From Nocardia sp. NBC_00565 (GTDB lineage Bacteria > Actinomycetota > Actinomycetes > Mycobacteriales > Mycobacteriaceae), in assembly GCF_036345915.1 (NCBI RefSeq), contig NZ_CP107785.1, positions 248,001 to 312,000 on the forward strand: a stretch of 64,000 bases of DNA, given 5' to 3'. Made by a program: the position numbers and the translations under genes. Of this stretch, positions 1 through 8,687 are shown one piece after another. Position 1 is the first letter of the stretch; the number at the start of each line of letters is the position of its first letter. The notes under the pieces were generated by a model. It was not told the origin of the DNA, made no database searches, and saw nothing but the letters and a program-made list of their open reading frames with translations.

Positions 1-764
1 AGTACCGAGAACGGATGGCTCTGCAACTCCAGATTGAGCAGTTTGAGCACGCCGTCGCGCAGATCGCCGGAGCGCTCGTAGTCATCGGCCTGCTGCAGGA
101 ACGCGCCGTGGTTCATCTCCTTGATCCAGGTGCCGCCCGCGGTCTTCATATGCACCCGGACCGACGCGTCGACATCCTGGCCGCACAGCAGTCCGGCGCG
201 GTCGCCGGAGAGTTCGGACTTGCGGCTCCACTCCATTAGCGCGGCGACGATCGCGCGTAAGGCCCAGCCACCCACCGGCATCCAGCCCAGATTGGCCGAG
301 ATGCGCAGCAGATGCATGAGCATGGTGCGGTACACCGCGTGTCCGGACAGCGCGTGCCCGAGTTCGTGGCCGACGATGAAACGCAGCTCCTCGGTATCCA
401 TCAGATCGATCAAACCGGTGGTCAGCACGATGAACGGCTGGTCCATGCCGATGGTGAAGGCATTCACCTGCGGGTTCTGCAGCACGAACATCTCGGGCGT
501 GGTGTGCGCGTCCAGGATGTCCACACAGTCCTGGCGCAGCTGATGCAGCGAACGGAACTGCCGCTCGTCCACTCGGACCGCGGTCGCCAGATAGAGCAGC
601 CGGTGCTGGCGTTCCTGCAGCAACCCCGACATGGTGCGCAGGACGGTGTCGAAACCGGCGAGCGAGCGCAACGTCACCAGAGCGGTCCGGTCGGCGGGGT
701 GCTCCCACGCGCGGGTGCTGATTTCGGGGAACCGGGTGCGAACGCGATCCGGGCTGGTAGTCAT
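1..764 (-). CDS. M48-family zinc metalloprotease, 3' end cut by window edge
   Basis: A gluzincin protease reading in from 764 and leaving the window, so the C-terminus is missing (254 residues visible). The zinc motif HELGH lies at residues 133-137 and the third-ligand glutamate is probably E184 in the segment WSRKSELSGDRAG. M48 proteins cleave other proteins; membrane-bound HtpX-type members act in quality control. No clear membrane helix is seen in the visible part except a weak hydrophobic stretch near residues 160-177. The ATG at 764 follows an AGAGGGGG ribosome site at a good distance. It is transcribed away from the sulfate transporter and shares the upstream region with it. The family is certain; the substrate is unknown. 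Confidence 0.88.
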   Translation of the reverse strand, partial: MTTSPDRVRTRFPEISTRAWEHPADRTALVTLRSLAGFDTVLRTMSGLLQERQHRLLYLATAVRVDERQFRSLHQLRQDCVDILDAHTTPEMFVLQNPQVNAFTIGMDQPFIVLTTGLIDLMDTEELRFIVGHELGHALSGHAVYRTMLMHLLRISANLGWMPVGGWALRAIVAALMEWSRKSELSGDRAGLLCGQDVDASVRVHMKTAGGTWIKEMNHGAFLQQADDYERSGDLRDGVLKLLNLELQSHPFSV

Positions 765-858
765 GGGATGAAATCCCCCTCTTCCAGGAACTTTGTTTGT
801 TTTAGCCGCCTGCAAGCGGATAGCTAGCGTTGACTCGAACTGGTGGCGTGCCCTCTGC

Positions 859-870
859 TACAGTCTGCCC
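859..870 (+). promoter_or_regulatory. -10 element placing the transcript start at a GTG codon
   Basis: TACAGT at 859-864 is followed by six bases and then the GTG of a short ORF at 871. This is the spacing expected for a leaderless actinobacterial transcript whose first base is the start codon. No well-spaced -35 is seen; TTGACT at 830-835 is 23 bases away. Confidence 0.5.
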
Positions 871-960
871 GTGTCTTCGAGTGCCGTCCCGCAGGTCCGC
901 CATGAATTGGCGTTGATCGCTGTCGGCAACCTCGCGGTCGCCGATATTCTCTGTCGCTGA
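871..960 (+). CDS. leaderless 29-residue leader ORF upstream of the sulfate transporter
   Basis: GTG to TGA, 29 residues beginning MSSSAVPQVRHELALIAVG and ending ADILCR. The start has no ribosome site but sits seven bases after a TACAGT -10 box, so it would be translated leaderless. A single Cys codon is the penultimate sense codon. It ends 168 bases before subI, with a hairpin next to the subI ribosome site in between. Leaderless Cys-codon ORFs upstream of sulfur genes act as cysteine-responsive attenuators in mycobacteria; by position this may be the equivalent, but one Cys codon is weaker evidence than the leader upstream of sirA at 26109-26201. Confidence 0.55.
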   Translation: MSSSAVPQVRHELALIAVGNLAVADILCR

Positions 961-1079
961 TCCGCGCCGGGCACCTCTGCGTAGTCATTTTCCTTAGACT
1001 GGCGCGCGCACCTTTGTTCGCAGAAGTGTCCGAACTCCGCTGACCCCTCGCGGTCTGTAGTCGCGCCGCTTCAGTTCTT

Positions 1080-1107
1080 CCGCCGCAACCACACCCATTA
1101 GCGGCGG
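1080..1107 (+). promoter_or_regulatory. hairpin immediately upstream of the subI ribosome site
   Basis: CCGCCGC at 1080-1086 pairs perfectly with GCGGCGG at 1101-1107 across a 14-base loop. It lies directly before the GGAAAGG ribosome site (about 1114-1120) of subI and downstream of the leader ORF at 871-960. It could be part of a translation-coupled switch; no alternative fold was worked out. Confidence 0.4.
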
Positions 1108-1128
1108 GATTCAGGAAAGGTTCCACCC

Positions 1129-2187
1129 ATGTCACGCAGATCCTTGCTCCTCGGATCGTCCCGATCGCACCGTCGCCCAGTGGCCGCCGCGCTAACCGCG
1201 CTCGCCGCGGTGGTGCTCACCGCATGCGGTGGTGGAGCGAGCGATACCGCGGGCGGTGGTGGAGCCGACGGCAGCGGCGGCACCCTCAACCTCTACGCCT
1301 ACGCGGTCCCGAAGCCGGGCTTCGACAAGGTCGTCCCCGAATTCAACAAGACCGACAAGGGTAAGAACGTCCAGATCAACGGCTCCTACGGCGCATCGGG
1401 CGATCAGTCCCGCAAGGTCAAGGACGGCGCCGAGGCCGATATCGTCAACTTCTCGGTCGAGCCCGACATCACCCGCCTCGTCGACGCCGGTCTGGTGGAT
1501 CCGAGCTGGAATGCAGACGCCACCAAGGGCATTCCGTTCGGTTCGGTCGTCGCGATCGTGGTCCGCAAGGGCAACCCGAAGGGCATCAAGGATTGGGACG
1601 ACCTGCTCAAGCCGGGCGTCCAGGTGGTCACCCCGAATCCGTTCAGCTCCGGTTCGGCCAAGTGGAACCTGCTCGCGCCCTACGCGGCCAAGAGCGACGG
1701 CGGCAAGAACCCGCAGGCGGGTCTGGACTACCTGAGCCAGCTCATCTCCAAGGAACATGTGCAGGTGCAGCCGAAGTCGGGTCGCGAGGCCACCGAGACC
1801 TTCCTGCAGGGCACCGGTGACGTGCTGCTGAGCTATGAGAACGAGGCGATCTTCTCCGAGCGCAACGGTGACCCGATCGAGCACGTCATCCCGCCGACCA
1901 CCTTCAAGATCGAGAACCCGGTCGCGGTGCTGAAGAACAGCAAGCAGCTGGACAAGGCCACGGCCTTCCGCGACTTCCTGTTCACCCCGGCGGGCCAGAA
2001 GGCTTGGGCCTCGGCCGGTTTCCGTCCGGTGGACCCGAAGGTGGCCGCCGACTACGCCAAGGACTTCCCGACGCCGCAGAAGCTGTGGACCATCGCCGAC
2101 CTCGGTGGCTGGAAGGCTGTGGACAAGGACCTGTTCACAGCGAACACCGGTTCGGTCGCGGTGATCTACGACAAGGCCACCAAGTAG
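1129..2187 (+). CDS. subI: sulfate/thiosulfate-binding lipoprotein
   Basis: Extracytoplasmic solute-binding protein of the sulfate ABC importer, 352 residues. The N-terminus is a lipoprotein signal: basic start, hydrophobic run at about 17-30, then LTAC with Cys33 as the lipidated residue, followed by a Gly/Ser linker. The mature part has family features such as the ASGDQSRKVKDGAEADIVNF and NPFSSGSAKWNLLA segments. The ATG has a GGAAAGG site 8 bases upstream. It is followed 36 bases later by cysT, and cysT-cysW-cysA then overlap stop-to-start, so this is one transporter operon. Regulation by sulfur supply is suggested by the leader ORF and hairpin upstream. Confidence 0.95.
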   Translation: MSRRSLLLGSSRSHRRPVAAALTALAAVVLTACGGGASDTAGGGGADGSGGTLNLYAYAVPKPGFDKVVPEFNKTDKGKNVQINGSYGASGDQSRKVKDGAEADIVNFSVEPDITRLVDAGLVDPSWNADATKGIPFGSVVAIVVRKGNPKGIKDWDDLLKPGVQVVTPNPFSSGSAKWNLLAPYAAKSDGGKNPQAGLDYLSQLISKEHVQVQPKSGREATETFLQGTGDVLLSYENEAIFSERNGDPIEHVIPPTTFKIENPVAVLKNSKQLDKATAFRDFLFTPAGQKAWASAGFRPVDPKVAADYAKDFPTPQKLWTIADLGGWKAVDKDLFTANTGSVAVIYDKATK

Positions 2188-2223
2188 TTCGGTGAGCTGA
2201 AACACACGGGATATTGGACGATT

Positions 2224-3117
2224 GTGACTGACAGCAGCACCGCCGGGATCGAGCTCGCGCCCGATCCCGGCGGCTCCGAAATAGCGGGTAAACCCCCGCG
2301 CCGCGTCTGGTCGTGGTTGCGGGTGACCGGTTCGGTCGGTCCGCTCGGCATCGCCACCGCGGTGCTGTGGCTCAGCATCATTGTGCTGCTGCCGCTGGCC
2401 GCGTTGACCGTCACGTCGTTCGACGACGGCTGGTCCGGATTCTGGGATGCGATCACCGCGCCCGCCGCGATCGACTCGCTACGCATCACCGTTCTGGTGT
2501 CGGTGGTGGTCGCGGTGATCAACGTGCTGATGGGCACGCTCATCGCCTGGGTGCTCGTGCGCGACGAGTTCCCCGGCAAGAGCATCGTCAACGCGCTCAT
2601 CGACCTGCCCTTCGCGCTGCCGACCATCGTGGCCAGCATCGTGCTGCTGTCGCTGTACGGGCCGCAGAGTCCGATCGACATCCACCTCAACGCGACGCAG
2701 CCCGGTCTGGTGGTGGCGTTGGCGTTCGTGACGCTCCCGTTCGTGGTGCGCTCGGTGCAGCCGGTGCTCATCGAGGCCGACCGCGAGGTGGAGCAGGCCG
2801 CGCTCTCGCTCGGCGCGGACAACTGGACCACCTTCCGTCGGATCGTGCTGCCCACCCTGGCACCCGCGATCATCAGCGGCGGCGGTCTCGCCTTCGCCCG
2901 CGCCATCGGCGAATACGGTTCGGTGGTACTGATCGGCGGCGCCATTCCGCGTAAGACGGAAATGGCCTCCCAGTACATCCAGAAACAGATCGAGATCGAC
3001 CGGCCGGTGAACGCGGCCGCGGTTTCGGTTGCACTGCTGGCCATTTCGTTCGCGACCCTGCTGGTGCTGCGGCTGTGGGCCGAGCGCACGGCGCGCAAGG
3101 AGCAGGAGGCGCGATGA
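2224..3117 (+). CDS. cysT: sulfate ABC transporter permease CysT
   Basis: Inner-membrane permease, 297 residues, GTG start. A cytoplasmic Pro-rich N-terminus of about 35 residues precedes six hydrophobic segments (first at about 40-62). The BPD-type EAA loop is seen as EADREVEQAALSLGADNWTT about two thirds along, which docks on CysA. The stop TGA overlaps the ATG of cysW (ATGA), implying translational coupling. It pairs with CysW to form the channel fed by SubI. Confidence 0.95.
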   Translation: MTDSSTAGIELAPDPGGSEIAGKPPRRVWSWLRVTGSVGPLGIATAVLWLSIIVLLPLAALTVTSFDDGWSGFWDAITAPAAIDSLRITVLVSVVVAVINVLMGTLIAWVLVRDEFPGKSIVNALIDLPFALPTIVASIVLLSLYGPQSPIDIHLNATQPGLVVALAFVTLPFVVRSVQPVLIEADREVEQAALSLGADNWTTFRRIVLPTLAPAIISGGGLAFARAIGEYGSVVLIGGAIPRKTEMASQYIQKQIEIDRPVNAAAVSVALLAISFATLLVLRLWAERTARKEQEAR

Positions 3118-3920
3118 ATCTGTCCTGGGCTACCCGCATTTCGCTGCGCACTGTCGCACTGGCCTATCTGCTGGTGCTGCTGGTGCTGCCGCTGGTGATC
3201 ATCCTGTGGCGCACCTTCGAAAAGGGTATCGGCGCGTTCATCGACTCCATCACCACGCCCGCGGCCATCTCGGCGTTCCAACTCTCGCTGCTCATCGTGG
3301 CGATCGTGGTGCCGGTGAATGTCATCTTCGGCATCGTCACCGCGATCGCGCTGGTGCGCGGCAAGTTCCCGGGCCGCACGCTGGTGCAGGGCATCGTGGA
3401 TCTGCCGTTCGCGGTCTCACCGGTCGTGGTCGGCGTCGCGCTGATCCTGCTGTGGGGCGCGGACGGCTGGTTCGGCGGCCTGGAAGACCTCGGCTTCAAG
3501 GTGATCTTCAATCTGCCGGGCATGGTGATCGCCACCATCTTCGTCACGCTGCCGTTCGTGGTGCGCGAGGTCGAACCGGTGCTGCACGAGATCGGCGATG
3601 ATCAGGAGCAGGCCGCGGCCACTCTCGGCGCGTCCTGCATGCAGACGTTCTGGCGGATCACACTGCCCGCCATCCGCTGGGGCCTCACCTACGGCATCGT
3701 GCTCACCGTCGCGCGTGCGCTCGGCGAATTCGGCGCGGTGATCATGGTCTCCTCGGCGCTGCCGGGCAAGTCGCAGACGCTGACCCTGCTCGTACACGGT
3801 CGATACATCAACGACCACAACACCTTCGGCGCCTATGCCGCCGCGACCCTGCTGATGGGCCTGGCCCTCGTAGTTCTTCTGTTGATGACCCTCCTCGAAC
3901 GTAAGCGGGACACCAAGTGA
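3114..3920 (+). CDS. cysW: sulfate ABC transporter permease CysW
   Basis: Second permease subunit, 268 residues, starting at the ATG that overlaps the cysT stop. A longer in-frame start exists at 3075, but the ATGA overlap and the preceding AGGAGG ribosome site favour 3114. Six membrane segments and an EAA loop ([20 protein letters not shown]) are visible. Its TGA overlaps the cysA GTG. With CysT it forms the sulfate/thiosulfate channel. Confidence 0.95.
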   Translation: MNLSWATRISLRTVALAYLLVLLVLPLVIILWRTFEKGIGAFIDSITTPAAISAFQLSLLIVAIVVPVNVIFGIVTAIALVRGKFPGRTLVQGIVDLPFAVSPVVVGVALILLWGADGWFGGLEDLGFKVIFNLPGMVIATIFVTLPFVVREVEPVLHEIGDDQEQAAATLGASCMQTFWRITLPAIRWGLTYGIVLTVARALGEFGAVIMVSSALPGKSQTLTLLVHGRYINDHNTFGAYAAATLLMGLALVVLLLMTLLERKRDTK

Positions 3921-4912
3921 TCACCGTGACCAATGCGAAGAAGAACTACGGTTCCTTCGCCGCCCTGAACGATGTCAGCATCGAGATCCCGACCGGGGCG
4001 CTGACCGCGCTGCTCGGCCCCTCGGGCTCGGGCAAGTCGACGCTGCTGCGCTCGATCGCGGGTCTGGAGTCGCTGGACTCCGGCATCGTCGCCATCGCGG
4101 GCAGCGATGTCACCCACGTGCCGCCGCAGAAGCGCGATATCGGCTTCGTCTTCCAGCACTACGCCGCGTTCAAGCACATGACCGTGCGCGACAACGTGGC
4201 CTTCGGGCTGAAGATCCGCAAGCGCCCCAAGGGCGAGATCGCCAAGCGGGTCGATGAACTGCTCGGCATTGTCGGCCTCGACGGCTTCCAGCACCGGTAC
4301 CCCGCCCAGCTCTCCGGCGGCCAGCGCCAGCGCATGGCACTGGCTCGTGCGCTCGCCGTCGACCCGCAGGTGCTGCTGCTCGACGAGCCCTTCGGTGCGC
4401 TCGACGCCAAGGTGCGCGCCGATCTGCGGACCTGGTTGCGCCGCCTGCACGAGGAGGTGCACGTGACCACCGTGCTGGTCACCCACGACCAAGAGGAGGC
4501 GCTCGACGTCGCCGACCGGATCGCGGTGATGAACAAGGGCCGCATCGAGCAGGTCGGCAGCCCCGAGGATGTCTACGACCGTCCCGCCAACGAATTCGTG
4601 ATGTCCTTCCTGGGTGCGGTGGCCCGGCTCAACGGACACCTGGTGCGCCCGCACGATATTCGCGTCGGACGCGATGCCAGCATGGCGTTGGCCAAGGACG
4701 AGGGCACCGCGGAATCGGCGGGCGTGACCCGCGCCACCGTCGAACGCGTTGTGCACCTGGGCTTCGAGGTGCGCGTCGAACTGCGCAATGCCGCCACCGG
4801 AGATCTGTTCGCCGCCCAGGTGACCCGAGGTGACGCCGAAGCGCTGCAGCTCAACGACGGTGAGACCGTGTACGCGCGGGCCACGCGCATTCCGGAACTG
4901 CCCGCGGGATAA
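3917..4912 (+). CDS. cysA: sulfate ABC transporter ATPase CysA
   Basis: ATPase subunit of the sulfate importer, 331 residues, GTG start overlapping the cysW stop by GTGA. Walker A GPSGSGKS is at 34-41; the Q-loop (FVFQHYA), signature LSGGQRQR and Walker [13 protein letters not shown] follow, then the H-loop ([10 protein letters not shown]). A C-terminal TOBE-like regulatory region runs from about 230 to the end ([10 protein letters not shown] onward). It is the last gene of the operon; a short stem-loop follows 25 bases downstream. Confidence 0.95.
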   Translation: MITVTNAKKNYGSFAALNDVSIEIPTGALTALLGPSGSGKSTLLRSIAGLESLDSGIVAIAGSDVTHVPPQKRDIGFVFQHYAAFKHMTVRDNVAFGLKIRKRPKGEIAKRVDELLGIVGLDGFQHRYPAQLSGGQRQRMALARALAVDPQVLLLDEPFGALDAKVRADLRTWLRRLHEEVHVTTVLVTHDQEEALDVADRIAVMNKGRIEQVGSPEDVYDRPANEFVMSFLGAVARLNGHLVRPHDIRVGRDASMALAKDEGTAESAGVTRATVERVVHLGFEVRVELRNAATGDLFAAQVTRGDAEALQLNDGETVYARATRIPELPAG

Positions 4913-4936
4913 GGGCGAATTCGATTCCGCTTTGTT

Positions 4937-4957
4937 GGGTGCGCGAAATCCGCACCC
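4937..4957 (+). terminator. stem-loop after cysA
   Basis: GGGTGCG at 4937-4943 pairs perfectly with CGCACCC at 4951-4957 around a seven-base loop, 25 bases after the cysA stop. There is no U-tract, as is common in actinobacteria. Confidence 0.5.
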
Positions 4958-5203
4958 ATTCATGGCGTGTCGAAACCGAACTCTCGTTTCAACTTCTCAT
5001 ATTGTGCTGAATGCGAAACATGCGCTAGTGGGTTCCGGTGAGTTATCGGAACGTAATCCGATGTGAGCATTCGCAATGGTCGTCGAACGCGGCCCGGATA
5101 TTCGGTATCCGACCGCCCGATCGCAGCCTGCTCGACCTGCTGGCCATGGGTCAAGGCCCGCAACGCAGGTCGGGTGCCGGCGGCGGGGAGTTGATCGATC
5201 GCC

Positions 5204-5926
5204 ATGTCAATTCGAAGACAGTTATTTCTGGCGCTGGCCGTTGCCGGCGTCGCGGTGATAATCCAATCCGGTCCGGCCACGGCCGCACCCCCACCTGGAA
5301 CGCCCTCAGTACGCGCACCGGATGGCCCGGTAATCACCGAGATCCCCTTGGACTCGCCCGAAGTGACCACCTGGAGTTCGGAATCGGTGGGGAAGCCGAT
5401 CCCGAACTCCGCGGTCCGCCTCACTCCGGCGCAGTTGCGGCCACACGGCATCGAGGGTGATCAACTGCATTTCACGCCGAATCCGGAACAGTGGGAGAAC
5501 GCGCGAACGATCGTCGAGGTGGTGGTCCAGCGTCGTGGCCTGCCCGCCTATGCGGCGGTGGTCTCGCTGGCCACCGCACTGCAGGAATCGCTGCTGCGCA
5601 ACCTCACCGAGGCGGTCGATCACGACTCGCTCGGGGTGTTCCAGCAGCGTCCGTCCGCGGGCTGGGGTGCGCCGGAGCAGATCACCGATCTGCGCTATGC
5701 CACCGAGCGATTCCTGGACGCCTTGCTGGTCCACGCACCGGACTATCAGGCGATACCGCTGTGGCAGGCGGCCCAGGCCGCGCAGCGCTCGGGCTTCCCG
5801 ACCGCGTACGCGCGGTGGCAGGAGCAGGCCGCGCAGATGGTGCTGACATTGTTCGGGTCCGAGCAGGGGCCGGTGCGGCACCCGACGGCCGCGGTGAGTG
5901 CCCAGGCGGTGCTGGGATGTTGCTGA
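5204..5926 (+). CDS. secreted protein with a cell-wall-lytic-like actinobacterial domain
   Basis: 240 residues with a typical Sec signal peptide (MSIRRQ, hydrophobic core to about residue 22, cleavage probably after ATA at about 26-28). The C-terminal 130 residues match a widespread actinobacterial domain by its landmarks LATALQES, DSLGVFQQRPSAGWG, YATERFLDALL and AAQRSGFPTAYARW. In other proteins this module sits beside peptidoglycan-acting domains and resembles a lysozyme/transglycosylase-like fold; E at LATALQES would be the candidate acid. No enzymatic role is established. The start is chosen for the signal peptide; the only GGGGAG is about 13 bases upstream. It is monocistronic, followed by a strong hairpin. 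Confidence 0.75.
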   Translation: MSIRRQLFLALAVAGVAVIIQSGPATAAPPPGTPSVRAPDGPVITEIPLDSPEVTTWSSESVGKPIPNSAVRLTPAQLRPHGIEGDQLHFTPNPEQWENARTIVEVVVQRRGLPAYAAVVSLATALQESLLRNLTEAVDHDSLGVFQQRPSAGWGAPEQITDLRYATERFLDALLVHAPDYQAIPLWQAAQAAQRSGFPTAYARWQEQAAQMVLTLFGSEQGPVRHPTAAVSAQAVLGCC

Positions 5927-5953
5927 TCGATCGCTAACGGCGGCAGCGGTTTT

Positions 5954-5998
5954 GCTTTCCCGCACCGGGATCGTTCGCGAATTCCGGTGCGGGAAAGC
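5954..5998. terminator. strong 15-bp stem terminator
   Basis: GCTTTCCCGCACCGG at 5954-5968 is perfectly complementary to CCGGTGCGGGAAAGC at 5984-5998 with a 15-base loop, starting 28 bases after the stop of the secreted-protein gene. The A/T flank of the stem suits termination in either direction. Confidence 0.8.
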
Positions 5999-6000
5999 GG

Positions 6001-6408
6001 AACTCGTGTGAGTGTGGTGCCGTATGGTCACGCGCGTCGTGCATGCGGACTGGTCGGTATCAACGCCATGGGTGGTGATGCAGATTGCGGCTATTTGGCA
6101 ACCTCTAATTCTGAGGTTGTTGGAGATCGTCTTCGCATGTAGAAATGTGTATCGGTAGTGGGAGCGGTGTTGGATAGCAAACAGTTGGCGGGCATCGTTG
6201 AATTCCGGCGCGCCGTAAGAGGATCGGGTCGAGATCGCGGCGCGAGCGGTCGCGTAGCAGGTGAGCGGGTGTAGATGCTCGTGCTATGCAACCTGTGTCA
6301 GTACCGGCGGCATGCGGACAACCGTATGTCAGGTGGTTGGCAGGCGGGTCGCGGAGTGGTTGCCTGACAAGGTTCGAAGCAAATCGGCTCGGCGATCAGA
6401 GGATTGCG
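6001..6408. other. non-coding stretch with one hairpin
   Basis: No convincing gene. A perfect 7-bp inverted repeat (CAACCTC at 6099-6105, GAGGTTG at 6113-6119) lies in a locally AT-rich patch. The frame of the next gene stays open upstream to 6286, but that stretch does not look coding. Probably holds the promoter of the Hsp70-like gene at 6409. Confidence 0.4.
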
Positions 6409-7557
6409 ATGGCGGTTGGTCTCGGTTTGAGCATCGGCATGGTGAACACGGTTTCCGCTCTGGTGGAGGAGGGTTCGGCCAAGGCTCCGCCGGGGCGCCG
6501 CTCCGCCGCAGAGCGTTCGCCCGCCATTACCCGCCGCACCACCCTCACCTTCGACAGCACCGGAATGGCCAGGGTCGGCATGATTCCGCGGCATGGTCGC
6601 GCCATCACCGAATTCGCCGATCTGAGCCAACGCAAGATCAAGCAGGCCCGGATCGGGCACCGGGCGCTGACCGCGGCCGATCTGATCGCCGTCGTCGCGG
6701 AATGCCTGATCACCGAGGCGCGTCGTGATCGCCGGGCGGTCGATGCCGGGGTCGCCTTGACGCATCCGGCGGGTTACAACGAGGGGCAGGTGGGGGAGTT
6801 GCGCGCCGCGCTGGATGCGATCGGCCTGCGTCAGGTCGCACTGGTCGCCGAACCCGTCGCGGCGGCGACCTGGCTCGAGGTCGAACGTGGGCCGCTGATG
6901 CCGGGCCTAGCCCTGGTCTACGACCTAGGTGGCGCCAGCCTCGACATCACCCTGGTTCGGGTCGGCGCGGGATGTCCGCGCAATCCGATTGTCGGCGTGC
7001 CGATCCGTTCATCGGAGTTCGGCGGGCGTGCCTTCGGCGCGCTGGTCGCCGCGCGGGCCGGGAACGGGACCGTTCCGGCCTCCATCTCCGGTGCGGTGAC
7101 CGGAACCACCGCCGACGAATTGCGCACCATCCACGTCCGGTCGTCGCTGAAGTTGGTCTACCGCTGTCTGCGGATGGCCGATGTGACCATGGCCGATGTG
7201 GATTGCGTGCTGGTCGTCGGCGGCGCGGCGCGGCCGGTCGAGGTATCCCAGGTGCTGGCCGGTGAACTGGCGCGCCCGGTGATCATGGCCCCGGATCCGG
7301 AGCGCACGATCGCCGATGGCGCTGCCATCATGGCGCGCCACGCGGCCGCCGTGGCCGAGGATGCGGCCGGGCATCACCATCGGCGCAGACAGCAACGTGC
7401 GCATCGCAGAGCGTCGACGCGCGCCCTTTTACTTTCCCGGCGCACCCGGCGCAGGCTGACCCGGGTGGCGATCGCGACGGGGATGTCGGCCGCGCTCGTG
7501 CTCGCGCTGCCCGCCGATACCGTGGTCGCGGGGTTGTCGCAGCTCGGGCTGCGGTAA
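6409..7557 (+). CDS. short membrane-tethered Hsp70-like ATPase-domain protein
   Basis: 382 residues of actin/Hsp70-type ATPase fold. Landmarks are the phosphate-1 loop (GLGLSIGMVNTVSA, residues 4-17), VALTHPAGY, VAEPVAAATWL, the phosphate-2 loop VYDLGGASLDITLVRVG and the adenosine segment VLVVGGAARPVEV. The DnaK substrate-binding domain is absent; instead there is a His/Arg-rich stretch (about 325-352) and one hydrophobic segment (about 357-378), which would anchor it with the ATPase domain inside the cell. The ATG at 6409 has AGAGGA upstream. A longer paralogue lies at 11852-14044. The canonical DNAK loop GGTTCD is changed to GGASLD, so chaperone activity should not be assumed. Confidence 0.75.
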   Translation: MAVGLGLSIGMVNTVSALVEEGSAKAPPGRRSAAERSPAITRRTTLTFDSTGMARVGMIPRHGRAITEFADLSQRKIKQARIGHRALTAADLIAVVAECLITEARRDRRAVDAGVALTHPAGYNEGQVGELRAALDAIGLRQVALVAEPVAAATWLEVERGPLMPGLALVYDLGGASLDITLVRVGAGCPRNPIVGVPIRSSEFGGRAFGALVAARAGNGTVPASISGAVTGTTADELRTIHVRSSLKLVYRCLRMADVTMADVDCVLVVGGAARPVEVSQVLAGELARPVIMAPDPERTIADGAAIMARHAAAVAEDAAGHHHRRRQQRAHRRASTRALLLSRRTRRRLTRVAIATGMSAALVLALPADTVVAGLSQLGLR

Positions 7558-7611
7558 CGGCGAATCCGGCGGCGCACCGCACCGTCGCCGGGAATGCCGA
7601 TCATGTGCGGG

Positions 7612-7640
7612 TTGACGTTACTCCTCGTAGGTGTAACTAT
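7612..7640 (+). promoter_or_regulatory. promoter of the AurF-like operon
   Basis: TTGACG (7612-7617) and TAACTA (7634-7639) are 16 bases apart, about 35 bases before the start codon at 7673. Confidence 0.5.
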
Positions 7641-7660
7641 GGGATACAGTAAATATCCCA
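7640..7660. promoter_or_regulatory. inverted repeat over the AurF operon transcription start
   Basis: TGGGATA at 7640-7646 and TATCCCA at 7654-7660 form a perfect 7-bp inverted repeat with a 7-base spacer, lying on the predicted start of transcription. A further pair, CTCCTCGT (7621-7628) and ACGAGGAG (7660-7667), encloses it and includes the ribosome site. It looks like a repressor operator; no regulator gene is adjacent. Confidence 0.5.
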
Positions 7661-7672
7661 CGAGGAGAGGCG

Positions 7673-8686
7673 ATGACGACGATGTCTACTGCCGTGACGC
7701 CCGCAGTCGATCCCGACCTGGCGAAGGCGCAGGAGTACGCCGCGAAGCTGCTGCTGCTCTCCGAGGGTTCGGTGAACAAGCACTTCGACCCCTTCGAGGA
7801 CATCGACTGGGACAACCCGGACTACGCCGCCGACGCCGGTGAAGAGCGCTGGATCCTTCCGGTCTCCGGCGATGCGCTCGGTCGCCATCCCTGGTATCAG
7901 GCGCTGCCCGAGGACCGCAAGATCGCCATCGGCAAGTACCGCCAGGCCAATGTCGCCAAGGTCGGTCTGCAGTTCGAATCCATCCTGATCAGCGGCATGG
8001 TGACGCACAGCTTCGGCCTGCCGAACGGCTCACCCGAATTCCGCTACTGCTCCCACGAGATGATCGAGGAGCACAACCACACCCTGATGTTCCAGGAGAT
8101 GGTCAACCGGATCGGGATCGACGTCCCCGGTATGGGCCCGCTGGTGCGCAAGTTCAAGTACATCGGCGCGCCGGTGGCCGCGCTGTTCCCGAATCTGTTC
8201 TTCATGGCGGTGCTCGCGGGTGAGGAGCCCATCGACCACATCCAGAAGACGATCCTGCGTTCGGGCGAGGAAGTGCACCCGATCATGCGCGGCGTCATGG
8301 CCATCCACGTCGCCGAGGAGGCGCGGCACATCTCCTTCGCGCACGAATTCCTGAAGCAGCATGTGCCGGATGCGAATCCGGTCAACAAGCTGGTGCTCTC
8401 GATCGTCATGCCGATCGTCATGTTCATCCTCGGTCGCTCGATCTACACCCCGCCCCGGTCGTTCTTCAAGGAGTTCGACATCCCGACCCAGGTGCGCAAG
8501 GAACTGTTCTACGGCTCGAAGCAGGCCAAGCAGGAGTTCAGCGATTTCTTCGGTGATGTGCGGACGCTGGCCAAGGACATCGGTCTGATGAACCCGATCG
8601 CCAAGGGTGTCTGGAAGGTGCTGAAGATCGACGGCCACACCACCCGCTACCGTTCGGAGCCGTTGCGCGCGGCCAAGGCCGGCTGA
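7673..8686 (+). CDS. AurF-type di-iron oxygenase
   Basis: 337 residues of the p-aminobenzoate N-oxygenase (AurF) family, ferritin-like proteins that oxidise arylamines or related substrates using O2 at a di-iron site. The expected ligand set is present with AurF-like spacing: E102, E133xxH136, E184 or E185, H212 and E216xxH219. The ATG at 7673 follows GAGGAGAGG; a second ATG lies three codons in. Two bases separate its stop from the GTG of the ferredoxin-reductase gene, so the two are co-transcribed and the latter is the likely electron donor. Substrate unknown; hydrophobic C-terminal helices (about 238-256) may place it at the membrane. Confidence 0.88.
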   Translation: MTTMSTAVTPAVDPDLAKAQEYAAKLLLLSEGSVNKHFDPFEDIDWDNPDYAADAGEERWILPVSGDALGRHPWYQALPEDRKIAIGKYRQANVAKVGLQFESILISGMVTHSFGLPNGSPEFRYCSHEMIEEHNHTLMFQEMVNRIGIDVPGMGPLVRKFKYIGAPVAALFPNLFFMAVLAGEEPIDHIQKTILRSGEEVHPIMRGVMAIHVAEEARHISFAHEFLKQHVPDANPVNKLVLSIVMPIVMFILGRSIYTPPRSFFKEFDIPTQVRKELFYGSKQAKQEFSDFFGDVRTLAKDIGLMNPIAKGVWKVLKIDGHTTRYRSEPLRAAKAG

Positions 8687-8687
8687 C

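Noticed and set aside
82..708. 208-codon open frame on the minus strand in the M48 region
   Set aside because: Arg/His/Ala-rich shadow of the real M48 frame, which carries HELGH and runs off the window edge.
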